This document shows, in pieces, positions 26,076 to 39,600 of a stretch of DNA of 64,000 nt. The stretch spans positions 232,684-296,683 of the forward strand of contig VZRZ01007881.1 of NCBI GenBank assembly GCA_013398175.1. The letters are read 5' to 3'. Each line of letters begins with the position of its first letter. The first letter of the stretch is position 1. A model generated the notes under the pieces. It was not told where the DNA came from and ran no database searches. It saw nothing but the letters and a program-made list of their open reading frames with translations. Both the position numbers and the translations under genes were made by a program. This stretch comes from Climacteris rufus (lineage: Eukaryota > Chordata > Aves > Passeriformes > Climacteridae).

Positions 26076-27138
26076 TGAAGTACAGTCCAGGTTCAGAACT
26101 ATTTGGACCTTAAATTATTATCAAATGTGTGGATAATCCTTCCCTTCCAATATAGGTGGATATTATTAACTATCTATGAAACTTCCATTCAGACTTTTAC
26201 TTAAGCAGATAAAATGGTAAGTGTTCTGATTTCTTAATGTCTTGTTAGTACAGAAACCACCTAATGATGTCTGTAACACCCACTGTTGTTGTTTTGCTCC
26301 TATTAATTAATCAGATCATAAATTACAATGCATTTTCCTTGCATCTTTTTTTCTTCCTGGTAGGAGTCATAGATGTTGCTACTGAGTTCCTTTTTATCCT
26401 ATTACTTTTGAAGAACTTCCTGATTCAGATGTGAAATGTTATTAGGACAAAGGTGGCAGGTTTTGTCTGGCCAACTTTTCTTGCTATTTTTAGAAAAAAA
26501 TGTGCTTGTATTGGGTACCACAGATCGGCACTTAGATGAGGTTGGGGCAAGTAGCTAAGCAATCATATCTGGATAACAGACATCAGTGATATTGCTTTGC
26601 AAGGTTTACCCTCTTTGATTTATACTAGGGGATTGTTTTTTATGGGACTTTTAGAATATTTGTCACTGAATAATATTTTCATGACCAAGCCACAAGCACA
26701 GAGCCAATATTTCTTTTAAAGCTGTCGATCAGCAGTGTGATTAAATTTGTACATATTTTGAGAGCATTCAGACTGGGTGCCTTGAAGTGCGATGAACAGA
26801 AGATGCTTCTAAAACAATAGTGGTACTCAGCCTGAATTGCTATTGACCATCACCTTGTAGAGTCATTTACAACAGGAGGATGTGATAACACAACTAAGTC
26901 AAAATCACAGCATTTAAAAGGCAGCCTGTACTCCCTTTATATTGGTTTGAAGCTATGGATAAACTTAAGCACAGTGGAGTCTTGTGCCATTGTCCATTAA
27001 GTATCACGAAATGTTAAGCTAAAACACTTAACTTGTTTCATTGATTCTGAAGTGTTTAAAATCTTTATTATAACTCAATGAAAATAAATAGCAGGTAGTA
27101 CTATGCTTATGAGCACCTCATTATTTCATCTAGTTTAG

Positions 27139-27566
27139 GGTCCCCCCAGTACAGGAAAGAATAGATTGAACTGGGACAAGTTCAGTGGAGGCCATCAAGC
27201 TCCTCGGGGCCTGGAGCAGTGGCCCTGTGAAGAAAGGCTGAACATTGAGGAATTGCTTAGCCTGGAGAGAAGGGAGGATGGGAGCAGGGGGAAACCCAAC
27301 AGCAGAAGATGGACCCAGGCTCTCACTGTAGTACATGGCAAGAAAGCACAAGACTGGTCATAAATTGAACCTGGAGGTTTTTGGTGTGGGGAAAAAGAAG
27401 TCACTATGAGCATAATTAAGCAGTAGAACAAGTGCAATCAGTCCTGGAAGTTTTCTGGAACTGGAAAAGCCCTGAGAAACCTGGTCTGGATTCAGTGGTG
27501 AAGCTGCTTTAATGGGAGGCTGGACAGAGATGCTCTGAAATTACTTCCAGTTGGAATGATTTTGTG
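27139..27566 (+). mobile_element. 5'-truncated CR1 LINE, 3' region
   Basis: Several blocks follow the CR1 order: CCCCCCAGTACAGGAAAGA at the left; GTGGAGGCCATCAAG with GGCCTGGAGCAGTGGCC; then GAAGAAAGGCTGAACATTGAG, CCTGGAGAGAAGGGAGG, TCCTGGAAGTTTTCTGGAAC, AAAAGCCCTGAGAAACCTGG, GGAGGCTGGACAGAGATG and a terminal TTCCAGTTGGAATGATTTTG. The final block corresponds to the CR1 3' tail (TTCCAACC…ATTCTATGAT). The orientation is therefore plus. The reverse-transcriptase region is absent, as in most CR1 copies, which are 5'-truncated on insertion. The middle (about 27.30-27.43 kb) is poorly conserved. Frames inside it are not genes. Confidence 0.85.
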
Positions 27567-30500
27567 TTTTAATTTTTTCCTCACTGGATTAAGTACTGAG
27601 ATTTTGGAGTGGTCCAGGTGATCTGCGTCCTCCAGAGGACTTTTCAGATGCATGCAAAAGGGTTTGGAGCTTAAATGGACTGTCTTTCCAAAGGCAAATG
27701 GGTATAGAAGGCTGCACCCTTGGGAATCTGTTCTTTTCTCTACCTTCATTTATCTGAAACGTTTTAGTGATTCTTGTGAACTCCTTGAGATATACACAGA
27801 GCAAGTGCTCTGCCATTTGATGGCAGTGTAGAACGTCAAGTCACCAGTGAGGCAATTGCAGTGAAAGCTGTCAAAATCTGCTGGGGAGGTGATAAGGGGA
27901 AAATGTGTTTGGGTACAAGGAAGATGTGATCAAGTTCTCTTTAAATACACTGTCTGAGACTTGACTACATTGATAAGACAAAACTAAGACATTACAAGTG
28001 AAGCAATGGAGACTTAGCCTTTAGCTTACAGTCAAAATTAACTGTTTTAACTGTATCCTTGAGGAAAACTACAATGTAAAGTGATGAGAACCACATGTTT
28101 CTCAATGTTATGCAGAGGAGGCATCACAATGAACAAATCTTATCTCACTGTTTGTAAACTAGTGTTTTGTCTTTAATCTACCAGTGGACAAAGTATTCTG
28201 ATGCCCTTCTGTTGTTTGCTTTGGTCACTCTGACCCTCATGTACCAGTACTTGATTTGGCTCCAAAGCATCCTTCCTACCCAAGACATTCTTATTAGAAG
28301 CCAATATATTTCTGATATTTTGTTAAGAAAGACTGATAACATTCAGAAAAATAGATTGCAGCTTTACGCTGCCTGGCTCTGATCAAACACACTTGCAGCA
28401 GAGTATGACTGGTCAGGGTAAGTGAAGAGGAAGAGCATCCTCATTTCCCAAAGACGAGTCTATCAGAAATGCCATACGCTTCCTCTTCAAAACCTTTGCA
28501 TTTTAACACGAGCTAGTGTTTTCTCCTGCTGTCCCAGACTGTGTATCCCTGTACTTAGGACTCCAAAGTACAAGAGCTATATTGGGATAGAGCTTTCTAA
28601 ACAAAGTAGTCTTGTATTGTAAAAATGCTTGTTCTAATTTTCCATCTTCCCTTCATTTGCATGTTATGCTACACGGATGAGAGGTTATACAGAAAGTAAC
28701 TAGCGAAGTCTTGTTTTGGGGCTATGTAAATAAATGCAGTAACTACTCCAAAATAAAGGACTGCAAGGAACCATGCTGGCAGTGATATCTTTATTGTCTG
28801 AATTTCGGCAGCTCTGCACTTGGATGTGACACAGATACAATGATCACCAGAAGGGTGTGGAGAGATTTGCTGTATAGGTCATTGGTATAATGAGATGTGC
28901 CTGTTCAGGATGGCAGCAAAATTTTAACCAGAATAGTATGGTAAACCTCAAGTATGTAGCTTAGGGATCAGTTTTTCAAGAATAGATGTATTTCCAACCT
29001 CGCTTCCTAGCACATGGTATTCTCACTGAAGGATCAGCTTTCACTATTCAAATCACTGTTTCATTTTGCACCTCTTTAGCTGTGAATGCTACTAAATCAT
29101 GGAGTTTAGTTTCCTTCAATGGAAGCCTGTAGTATATGGATTACTTTTGCTGTCATACCTCATAGCATCTCTGGTTTGAGAGGACACAAGCAGAAGTGGC
29201 TTGGTGATCATCTAGTGGTTTTTAGCTGCACATCAATTTTGGACCACATTGCAGAGCATAAGGTGACTGTGGTGGGCTGGGGCAAGCCAAATGAACAGAT
29301 AAATGGATCTCAACACATAAGCACCCACTGAGCTCAACCAGGGCTCACCACTTACAAAAAACATATTATCGGGAATTTCTTGTGACAATACACTTAAAAA
29401 TATACTTTTAATATAGTTATTCCTGTGAATGGAGTCATGGTTTTTTTGTCAACCTGCCTTTATGACTTGGTTAATACAGTAGTGAGCCATATAATGTCAA
29501 AGGGCCTGGCAAATCATTAGTAAAATACACTCTATTTGGTCCACTATAAAGTGATTTTTGTGTTTAAATAATTTCCCTCTTTGTGGAGGGGTGTGTGTGC
29601 GCAAATAGCATCCCTATAACATTCCTATAACAGGGTTTTGTTTCAACAGAAAGGTTTAGGAACAGTTGGATAAGGTACCTGCTCAGACAGTAGTAGCTGT
29701 TCAGAAGTTGTTGATTGACAGGTGTGCAATCTCATGGATGGTGGAATACAGCAATAGAAGCTATAATTGTGTTCTTAAACCATCCTGGAGTTTTATGCAT
29801 AAAAAAAGACAAGTTTCCATCACAGATAGTTTGCTGTACTGCTGTTCATTTTGTAGAAACCACTTCTCAGTAGATCAGAACCAGTGCTTTGGTGGCAAAC
29901 TCATCTTAATGAACTATTAATTAAATTATCTACCTAGAATAATTTACAACTTAACCCCATTGCATATATCTAAGGAAAAAATATTCCTCAGGGGGGAGGG
30001 ATGCTAAACCTCACTACAAAACTTCCAATGTCTTTGTTGCTAGTGCAATGACAGTGGCATTAATGTGATGACATTGTCTTTGGGTTTATCTCAAAAAAGC
30101 ATTGAAGTGGGGTACACGTGCTGCTGAGTGTTTTGTTATTTGTTTTTGGTGGTGCTTTAAGTGCCAAATATCTCATTATTGGAGTGACACCATGTCAAGT
30201 ATCTTTAAGAGCCATAGTTTTCTGCACAAAAGACTTTTTAGAGCTATTTACTGGGCTTTTATATGTGCTGTAGAGTTGCAACCAAAATAAATGCACAAAG
30301 CAAATCCAGAAACTTGGATTTGTACTATGGAAAAATTAAGAATGACATCTAAACAAGCATGTAAATGTGAACTAGGAACTTCTTCTTTCCATGAGCAGCT
30401 CTTGACTGTTGTAGAGAAAAGCAATGATACGGACAATACAGTCCTCACAGACAATAACAAACAAGTAATCTGAAAGATGGGTTGATTTAAAGCATTTATT

Positions 30501-31590
30501 ATTTTTTTAAAGCAAATATAATCAACTCTTCTAGCATCTGGGAAGACCACGTTACACTTGAATGTATGCTTGCTGCCCTGGGCATGACTGTAAAAGGTAA
30601 AATAAACTTTATCAATAAAAACCTCTCCCCCTAGAACTTCCAGCCTTAGGAAATTTAAATTTTCATGTCAAATGATATAAATGTGTTAGGTAAGCTTTAA
30701 GGTAGGGTTAAGACTCATTAGTGAATAGCTGAAGATTTTAACTGTAAACCTACACTGTTAGGAATTAGCATTTATCCAAAATGAGGAGGAAATATTTGTT
30801 ATGGCTGAATTAAGTTAGAAAAATAACTTTGCTTCATCGATGTTCATGCTAAGCCAAGTATAACAGGAACAGCTATCATACTGAGTGCCCATGTTACTGT
30901 CATGTCACATACTCTAGTGTAATACTGTATGAAGTGTTTCAATGACTTGTCTAGGATGGCAAAGTGACCCTATGGCATAGCCAAAAAACCACTCTTTATG
31001 AAACATGGAAGATGTACAGTCTTTTGACAACATATATAACAACAAAAAAAGTCATTGCTAGGCAGTGTCTTTCCTATAGCCACTCTTAGCCCCATTTCCA
31101 AGTTAATTTTGGCACAAGTCTGTTAGCTGTTAGCAGTTAGCTCACTTTGGATATTTGTGGAAAATTATTCAGATAGAGACTGTCTTCTGTATCCAGAGCA
31201 ATTTACTGAGAGGGAATGCTGACTGAGACAAAAGTGATGTGATGGCCCAATACACAAACTTCTGGTGCAAACTTCTGGACCAAACTGAATATAATTGTAT
31301 GGAACCGAGTGACCATGATGTGGTATCTGAGCTCTGTCACAGATCTGGAGCCAGCCTTTAAGATAAGGTTTAAGCTCTCCAGCATTTAAGATAACAGACC
31401 GTCAAGGCAATGACAACTCTGTTGTTGACTAACAAAGATGACTGTGGATAACAAACTACCAAGTAAGAAAAACAGTGTGAAATTAAATTAATCTGTGTAA
31501 ATGTATTTATTCACATACATTCATGTGTATTAATGCACCGAATGATTGAAACAGTTTTTTTGGGATTGGTTTGTTTGGTTGTTGTCCTTG
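27567..31590. other. AT-rich non-coding stretch
   Basis: No gene is supportable. A splice-like pair is visible on the plus strand (acceptor CTTTAATCTACCAG ending at about 28185, donor AGGGTAAGTG at about 28418), but the enclosed sequence has a stop at 28382 in its best frame. Minus-strand frames at 27492-27749 and 30248-30550 carry no recognisable motif. Confidence 0.4.
31255..31280. repeat. Tandem duplication, 13-base unit
   Basis: CAAACTTCTGG occurs twice in succession, followed by TG and then by AC, giving a two-copy repeat with a 13-base period. It is a simple slippage product. Confidence 0.8.
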
Positions 31591-31596
31591 TTTGTG

Positions 31597-31613
31597 TTTT
31601 TTTTTTTTTTTTT
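31597..31613. repeat. Poly-T run (17 T)
   Basis: Seventeen consecutive T residues precede AGCAATATG. The tract could be read as a polypyrimidine tract plus AG splice acceptor on the plus strand. The following frame runs 68 codons (31637-31843) with no recognised motif and no strong donor. It could equally mark the A-tail of a retroposed sequence inserted in minus orientation. Length variation and sequencing error are likely. Confidence 0.85.
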
Positions 31614-32030
31614 AGCAATATGAGGATTAGAGAATTTTGAGAAGGGAGAGAAAAGGCACTGTAGAGGAACTGCTAGGAAAAAAGAATAACTCAGTATCCT
31701 GGACACTCTGCTTGTCGTGGAGCACTGTCCTGTTTGGCTTTTCCAGGCATACTACTTCTGTATTGAATACCAACTTGAAAAAGACAGATCTGAGAGTACA
31801 CACATGTGTGAAGTTAGATGCCAGCTGCATACCAGACACTTAAGACGTAAAAGAAAACTCCTGACTCAGACAATGCTTTTAAAGCTGCTGAGATAAGGAA
31901 CTGAAATTCCTAAAATGCAGGATGTCCTGCTGCAGGAGGGGCCATTAAGAAGGAAGGGAAGGAAGCTGGTCAATCCCAAAGAGAACCATTCACACCACCT
32001 TATTTTCAAAACCCAGCCATGCAAGTAAAC

Positions 32031-32164
32031 TATATAAGAGAAACGATTGCAGCAAATGAACTCTCTGCCACCTGTTGTCTTAAAGGGATATGGCCAGTGT
32101 TGGCAGGTTTAATGAAGGAGCTGAACTTGTTCTTAGACATTTGATAAGTTGTAATAAAATGAAG
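32031..32164 (+). other. Candidate TATA-driven first exon with short ATG-led frame
   Basis: A strong TATA word, TATATAAG, sits at 32031-32038. An ATG at 32090 lies about 60 bases downstream, in good initiation context (G at -3, G at +4). The frame runs exactly 25 codons, MASVGRFNEGAELVLRHLIS continuing to CNKMK. It then meets a consensus-like donor, AAG followed by GTATGT, at 32164/32165. Without splicing the frame stops 11 codons later. The alternative reading is an internal exon starting at about 32087 after CCACCTGTTGTCTTAAAG. I do not recognise the peptide. Seeing TATA, start and donor in the right order is suggestive, but each motif is short and the combination could be chance in a 64 kb window. 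Confidence 0.25.
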
Positions 32165-32452
32165 GTATGTGATTTCTGCAAACTGATAGGAAAATAGTAG
32201 ATCTCTTTTGATATATTTTGCTAAGACTTGCTAGATTTGATAAATATGCAATAACTTTAGTAATGCAAAACAGTCTATAAAGAAGCTTAGGACCTGTTTC
32301 TAATCCCTTTTTAACTCATTCAGTAAATCTTTGAAATGTGCTTTAGGTAAAGTCTTAATATTCAGGAATTTGCTTTACTTAATTATTAAGCTATTTACTT
32401 GTTTCACATTTCCTAATTGTCTTATAGCCACGGAACTTTGCAAAGAGGTTTT

Positions 32453-32477
32453 TTTAGCACAAATTTTTTGTGCTAAA
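32453..32477. repeat. Perfect 11-base hairpin
   Basis: TTTAGCACAAA and TTTGTGCTAAA are exact reverse complements with a TTT loop. The arms include a GC-containing core (AGCAC/GTGCT), so this is less trivial than an A/T palindrome. The stem is far too short for a microRNA precursor. It may be the tip of an old inverted-repeat transposon or chance. Confidence 0.9.
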
Positions 32478-33589
32478 TACAACACTAAATCAAAATGCCT
32501 AACAGTACATTTGTTCTGTACATGTTTGCATAGATATGAAAATGCATTTAATAGATATAAAGTTCGATATTCATGTGTATAAACGTGTATCTAAGTATAT
32601 GAAAATATATGTATTTAAAATGTAAAAATGCTATAGCTACTTGCTTTTGTTAGGGATCTTTTGAGAGAAAAGATTTTTGGAAACTTAAAGGATTCATCCA
32701 ATAATATTGCATTACTTCATTTAGTTGGATAGAGATTGTTGCAAGAAACAGCACAGGAGAACACATACCTGACAATAGAAACCAATATCAGAAAACTGCA
32801 GTTTGATGTGGAACACAGAACCAATTTATTTTAATTCATTAAGATACTTAGAAAAAATGTAAGAGTGTACTCATTCACATTCATACATTTTAAGTGTTCT
32901 CCCCCATTACATTTTTAATTATGTTGGAGAAATGTGCAGTGTAGATTTTTCCTTCTCAGATGAAGTGTAACATTATGGAAAAATATTAAACTGAAGAAAA
33001 AAATAATCCTGGAATGCTCCCACTGGCATCCACCAATGTGGTGCTCAAATATCAATGGATGTATGTGACAATTAGCTCAGGCTTTGCCTTAGAGAAGCAC
33101 AGAACAAGATGCCAAAGTTCCTATCCTATGATGCAATGAATTCTTTTTTATTAGCAGAGCTTTAGTTTTCAGTTAAAAACAACCTACACTTGCACTATGT
33201 ACTTTATTCTCTCTGTGATGTGACTCAGTGCTCCTTCACGGAGCAACTGATACAACTCTTCACAGACATTTCTTACAAGAGAACTGTTAGCAAGAACCAA
33301 CTGGAAAATCAAATACTTTGAAGTGTAGTTAAGATTGATTTATACTTTCAAGAAAATATTTCAAACTATCCTGTTGCTGGTTACATTTTTTCCTATGTAT
33401 TCTACACACACGGAAAAGTAATATAATCTGTGGAACATCAATCATTCCATAGACCCTGTTTCTTCTGTGAATGCTATTTCTCCTTTTAGATTTTTCCATG
33501 CAACTGCACCTTAGGCAGATAATAGTTTAATGCATTTGCTCATTAAACCAAAAGTAGCAATAATTCTGCAGCTGTATTCTCTCAACATA

Positions 33590-33624
33590 AGAATATTCCA
33601 AACATGGAATATTCTACCATGTTT
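33590..33624. repeat. Overlapping inverted repeats around GGAATATTCT
   Basis: AGAATATTCC and GGAATATTCT form a perfect 10-base inverted repeat around the loop AAACAT. A second, interleaved pair, AAACATGG and CCATGTTT, uses that loop as one arm. A third GGAATATTCT lies at 33658-33667. GAATATTC also resembles paired heat-shock-element units (GAAnnTTC), but the spacing between the pairs does not keep the five-base phase expected of a functional element. Confidence 0.85.
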
Positions 33625-33669
33625 TGAAAAGTATAATGCACATCCGTGGCACACAAAGGAATATTCTTT

Positions 33670-36600
33670 AAATAGACAAATGTTTTGGAGGATTAGGAGA
33701 CTTGCCCTAATCAGGTGAAATGTCAAATCATTGCCCATTAGGGGCAAAATGAGGTATGGACACTTAAAACATTGAACTGTCTGTATCAGTCTAAGAGATT
33801 ATTAGGGATTAACTAGACCTGAGACGAGAGCTGATGGCACAACATGGGTTCTGATAAGGTTCTGTTTTCCTGGTACTGTAAAAGAGTTTGTTAATGATCA
33901 CAAAATTTCCATGTGAGTCCCATTTTGGAAAACATACAAAGTTAGTATGTTTATACTACTAAAACAATTACACAGGATTGTTTTCCGGGTTTGCTGTAAG
34001 ATTGCTGAAAATGAGAATTCAACCCTAACTGACAGCTCTTCAAAATGTGCTTACATGCTGTCTATGTGAGCATGCTATGTCTCATTTTAATGCAGTTCTT
34101 GGAGGATTATTATTTTTCAGTTCAACTTCACTAAAACACATGGCTTTTCATGACTTAAATACTATCTCTTCTATTTAGAAATGTGTTCTATTTGGACTGT
34201 CCTGGCAGCAGTTTGGGATAATACCTACTTAACAAGGAAGTCTAGCTTTCGGTCATCCTTTTTCCTGTATCTGCTTTAGTTAGGTTGTGATATGGTTTCC
34301 AATAAGAAAGGTTACCTTTATCGATGTCTCTGTAGTGACTGATGCAGCAAAATACCTAAGCTTGTGCTGAACCTTAAAAGTCACAAGAAGTCCTAAGTAC
34401 AAGGAGCCTAAATTCACAACAATTAAAATCAATCAAAACATTGTGCCAGTGTAATGCCTTGGCACTATTGTTTTGGTGTGACTTCAGCTTCAGTATGTTT
34501 TGCTTGCCCTATGGTCTTTGTTTGGGTAACAGATTAATTTTGTCTGACAATTCACAGAGCATTGTTTACCACAGTCCTCCATGTGAGAGCTAAATGCCTC
34601 CACCAATGAGCAAAAATATGCAAGTATTGGTTGTGTGGGGACTACCTGACAGTGGTATATGATGAAAAAGCTTGTCTGCACATTCTGTGTATCTCATGTG
34701 AGCTCTGAAGGAGAAAAAAATGGTTTCCTTACAAGACAGACTGACTGTTTTTCCTGTAGAGCCAGTAAGTTGCCAGAGGGACTGATGGCTTTGTTTCCTT
34801 CTGTTTCAGATCAGCTTCCTTACGACCTCTCATCAGGCCAGTGTCAGGGAAGACTGCACATCATAGACTGATGTGTCATTGCTTGGTCAGCTCTATGTTC
34901 TACCTCCCACATTTTTAAAATGCCAAACGCATCAGCATGCTTTCCTTTATTGTTGCTGGTGGGTTGTGGTTTTCTCCCCTGACTCCCTGAGAATGAGTAG
35001 GTGTTGGCAATTTTTGGATCACTCTTCAGTCTGAACCAGTGCCTATCTCTCAGGCTGTGGTCAATACCTGCTGCTCCCCAAAGGAGTGCAGGGAACTCTG
35101 CCTTAGCTAGTTACTGGTTTTTGCTCCTTAGGGTAAGGATTTTTCCTGAGGGCCACTGGGGATGTGCATGTGCTGCTGGCCAAGAGGGTGACTCCTACCA
35201 TCCATCACATTAGAATAATCTGCACTCTGGTGTGCTAGAGATGAAAAATATATACTAATATTACATAATTAGTATCCAGCAGGAGAAGCTAGGAATTATT
35301 TTACTGCCCAAGGGCAGCTGAGCATTGCGGAGTCATTACTGAACTGTACCAAACGTTTTCTCAACTGAATATGAACCCTGGGAGCATCATCAGGATTATA
35401 ATGATTTTCTAAAGTTATACAATACTTTTTGGGGGAGTAGAAGAGAGGGGAAAGCACATGGTAATACATTGCTCAGGCTTTTTGGGTGTAGGTATTTCTT
35501 ACAGACCTGCCAGCTGGTTTCTGTGAGTGGTCTCATGTAACACTGATGGACAAAACCACTTGTAGGTGGACAAGTCCCAAATATTTTAAATCTCAAAATA
35601 TTGCCAGCTCTTTTCTGCATGTCTTTGGACAAGTTCATAAATCTATCTATTACTCTAGTTTATTCAGTGCAAGAATTTTGCTACAACTTTCTTCTTTGCT
35701 AGCTCAGCTTCACACCCATGTGGCTGTACTTGGCAGCCAAGCTGTGCAATGTGCAGGCATTTTATAAATTGACCAATAATGCAAAAGCAATAATAAAAAT
35801 GAATTAAAGAATGAGCTCAGGAGAGCTTTTTTCCTAGAAACAGGAGCTCAAATGTGATATTAGTATGGAAATATGTCACAGCTTTTCTACTTTTCTCTGT
35901 TGGAAACTAGATGTTTGGGGCTCAGCTTGCACACATCTAGGCTGTACAGCTGTGGGGAGCCTTGCTGCAGGCTTGCTTCAACTTCCTTGGGAGGCACAGG
36001 ACATTTCAGGGTATGGGAGGAGATGAAAAGTTGTCCTGCCTCTGTAAGCATCATATGATTTCTGCTGTTTTATCTGTATTGGTGAAATCTTTTGTGAAGT
36101 AAAACAAGTTACAGACTTGAGGGGAATCTAATCAACTAATGAAGGCATGTATGTCCTTCCTGTCAAGCAGCTATGGGACACTGAGAATTTTTTTTCCTGA
36201 AATAAACCACTAAACCCTTTTACATTTTGTGTTTTCTGAGGGATGTGTATTGGAGAGAGAATTTTAAAAGGAAAGTCAATGTAAGCTTTGGTGCCAAATT
36301 GAATGAGTACTTGTTTTCATTCCAACTTCTTTTAAGTGCTATTACCTGATAATTTTGTTTTATATTTATATGTGTCGGTGTCTTCAAAAGTAGATGCTTA
36401 TGCTGCCACCTGCATACAATAATCAGCTTGTGCAACCTCAGGGATGAGCTCTGCTGGTGACATACCAGGACATGTGCTGAAGCATGTTCTCCTATACCGT
36501 GATACAACTATATCTGATGTATAGGTTTTGAGAGACAGACAAGACATGGGCCAAACCTTGGTGGGAAATCACCCCTGCTTGGGAGAACTCAGGGGTTAGA

Positions 36601-39600
36601 AAGTTAGGCCAAGTGTGAGATGGGAAATAGAGGCGAATGCTCCAAGTTTGTGATGCAACAGAAGAGCTACAGAGGCTTCCTAACACTGCTTTGGAAGTGC
36701 CACTTAGGTCTTCTGCTGCCTCCTCACTGCTGGGCTGGATGCTGGCCTTGCACTTTACAGTCACCTGGCAGCAAAAAAGGGGATGTTTTCCTTCAGGACA
36801 GAGAAATCTGCCTCAGTTGCAGAATAAGAAGCTTCCAGCAGGTCAGGGTGCATATGAACGCTTCAGGGTGGTATGTATGAAGCAGAAGAGAACCTAGGTT
36901 TAATGAAAGACCACTGCTAGTCCCATATGAATGATTGCTAGATAAGGGAAAACACAGTCCAGGGAACACCATAATGTTACGAGAAGCTATTCAGTGCAGC
37001 GCAGAACAAGGCCATAAATTTCAGATGAAGGTTATAACAGTTTTCTCCTCAACAATTACACACTGAATGACTCTGAAAATGACAGTGAGCTCATCTGACA
37101 TGTCTTTATAATGAAATGTTAAAAAAAAGGGGGGGAAATCGGAATGAGAAAAATAAGGAGAACTATTTGTATTTTGCCTTCTCCTGGAGAATCGGAGACC
37201 TATATGCAAGAATGCTCTATGAAGTCATATGGGGGACAACGATGGGGAGAAGTGAAGATTGCACACACAAAGGCAGAGACTGGCACTTCTTTCCAAGGTC
37301 TGTGCCAAGAGAAGCAGAATACAGCACCAAAATCTGGAGACTGAGGCATTCCAGAATACCCAGAGTCTTTCTTCCTACACAGTCTGTACAGGGGCATTTC
37401 AACAGCTGGCATGTTCATACTACAGACTCTCACTTTTCTGCTTCCTGTCCCCTGCCCTTCAGGTCTTCTTTAGCATTCAAAGGTTCTGGGTACCAGCTTC
37501 TCCAGGATCAGAACTGTCTGTCCTAGGTTAAACCAGTAGCTTCAGTAGCATCTGGCAGGACTCAGGTTTCTGTTCTTTTCCTAGTTCTCTCCTAACCTCA
37601 CCTATTTGTGGAAATCTCTTCTTCAGAATGTTTCTTTTTCTTTCCTATTAGTAAATTTTTTAATCTATATTTTTCATCAATTCAATGCATCAGACAAAAT
37701 CCTGAATCACTTTTGACCCAGGAAACTAGTGAAATCAGTTAGGAATGTATATAATTTGAATATATAAATATTTTATTTATAGATCAAATTTAATAAAATG
37801 AGCAAAACTATATTTGCAGTGTGCCAAGAGCTGGAGTTGTTATACTGAGTAATATTCCCATGCAACCTGATGACTGAGTGGTGCTCTGAGGATAGGCAAT
37901 ATCCTGTGAAAATACTGATGTTAAAAGTTGATGCAGTTTTACTGTAAATATTATTGAGAAAACAAAAGAAGCAGCAATCTGCCTTCAGTGGAAGTGAATT
38001 AACTGGCAGCATCTTCACTGGCAGTTTGCTGGTTTTACACAAAACCCAATTTGGTTCTATAAGAACAAACTGCACACAAAGATACTGTAGTAGGAAGTTG
38101 CACACAATGACTTCTACTTAAGTTCTTCTATCCCTTAAACTTTTACCAAGGGTGATTTGGCCAGGTTTCATGTAGTGTAGTTAAACTTCCTTCTTTGGTA
38201 TTGCACTTTTTTTTTTTTCTTTTCCCTTTTAAACACGTGTTTTTTCTCTCCCTCTCATACTGGCAGATGGTCTCCAGTTATATGCAGGAGCTTCTATTCC
38301 CTGGGTTGCTATGCAACAAAATGCATCCTATCTGCATCCTTTCTGCACTGTATCCCGTTTCCGTTCAACAACTCAAAATAACCAGCTTAGTGCTTCAACA
38401 TGCTGCTTCCTCTTTTCTACAGAGTTGAATATCTATCAAGTATCTTCCTGGGCTTCCTATCTCTTCCTGTTACAGCCTTGAAAAAAAATGTGTTTGCCCT
38501 GAATTGATTTTCCTCATCACTTCCTATTTACATCAGTCCACTTAGTGCTAAGGCAGGCAAAACATACATAAATGAGTCACGCAGCTGCTAGCCCATAAAA
38601 AAAATAGTGTCAGCCAATTGTGTGATGTTTGAAAGCAAGATTCTTCATTGTTGTCAGGTGTGGGGTTCCTGTTTGTCCTTTTTATCGTGGCTTTGTTTCC
38701 CTACTGATACCAGAAAGTTGAAAACAAACTTTTTCTTTTACTTTTTTTTTTTCTGCCAGACTGGTGAAAAGGAAAATATTAATCTCCAGCACAGCAAGGG
38801 AGATGTGATAGAAACAGTAGTATGGTTTTCCCTGGCTGATAATGAGGCAAATTTTTAAATGGGATTAATTTTGTGTTACTGGATGTTGACCGCTATGGTT
38901 GCAATTACAAGTGTTATGAGGTACTTGTTAAGTATTCACTCCTGTTAATACTAAGTTTTGCATATTCTAAACCATCTGCACTACTTTTTAATGCTCACCA
39001 GGCTTAGTACAATTATTTTTCAGTCCTGCTAATTCTTTTCAGATGAACTTAATTCCCATTTTGATCATATGTTGGCTTTCTCCATACCAGGGAATAGAAG
39101 CTCTGGAGAACCTTTTGTTGCTTACTCTATAGATAATTTAGAATGTTAAAGGAGACATGTATTTTACATGACTTGAGCAGTCTAAAGTCGGGCATGTGAT
39201 CTGTCCTTAGCAGCTACACTCCCTCTCTAGTCAATGGAGAAAGAGAGGCACCTTCAGTAAATGAATTACAGCAATTCACTTACTCACTAAGATAGGTGGG
39301 ATGAATCACTGACACACAGAATTTGTCTCTTTAGCAACTGTCCAAAGAGTTTGGCTGATAGCTTGAGTGAAATGCCTGATTCTCAGATTGCTGAAGTGAA
39401 TCTGGATGTTAGCAGTCTGTTTTTTGTATAATTCCAAAATATTCTTCTGTTTCTCAAAAATAGTTTCCAATTGTTGGTATCCCATACCATAATTCCCTGG
39501 TGCAAATAATCTGGTCCATGTTTTGGAGAGAAAGTGAAAAATGACAAATAAAACTACAGATATGAGTGACTACTCAGCCAGTTTGGCTTTTTAAAATTAG

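Noticed and set aside
37116..37526. 136-codon plus frame
   Set aside because: No recognisable motif, no matching splice sites, several overlapping frames on both strands, and a composition that changes along its length without pattern.
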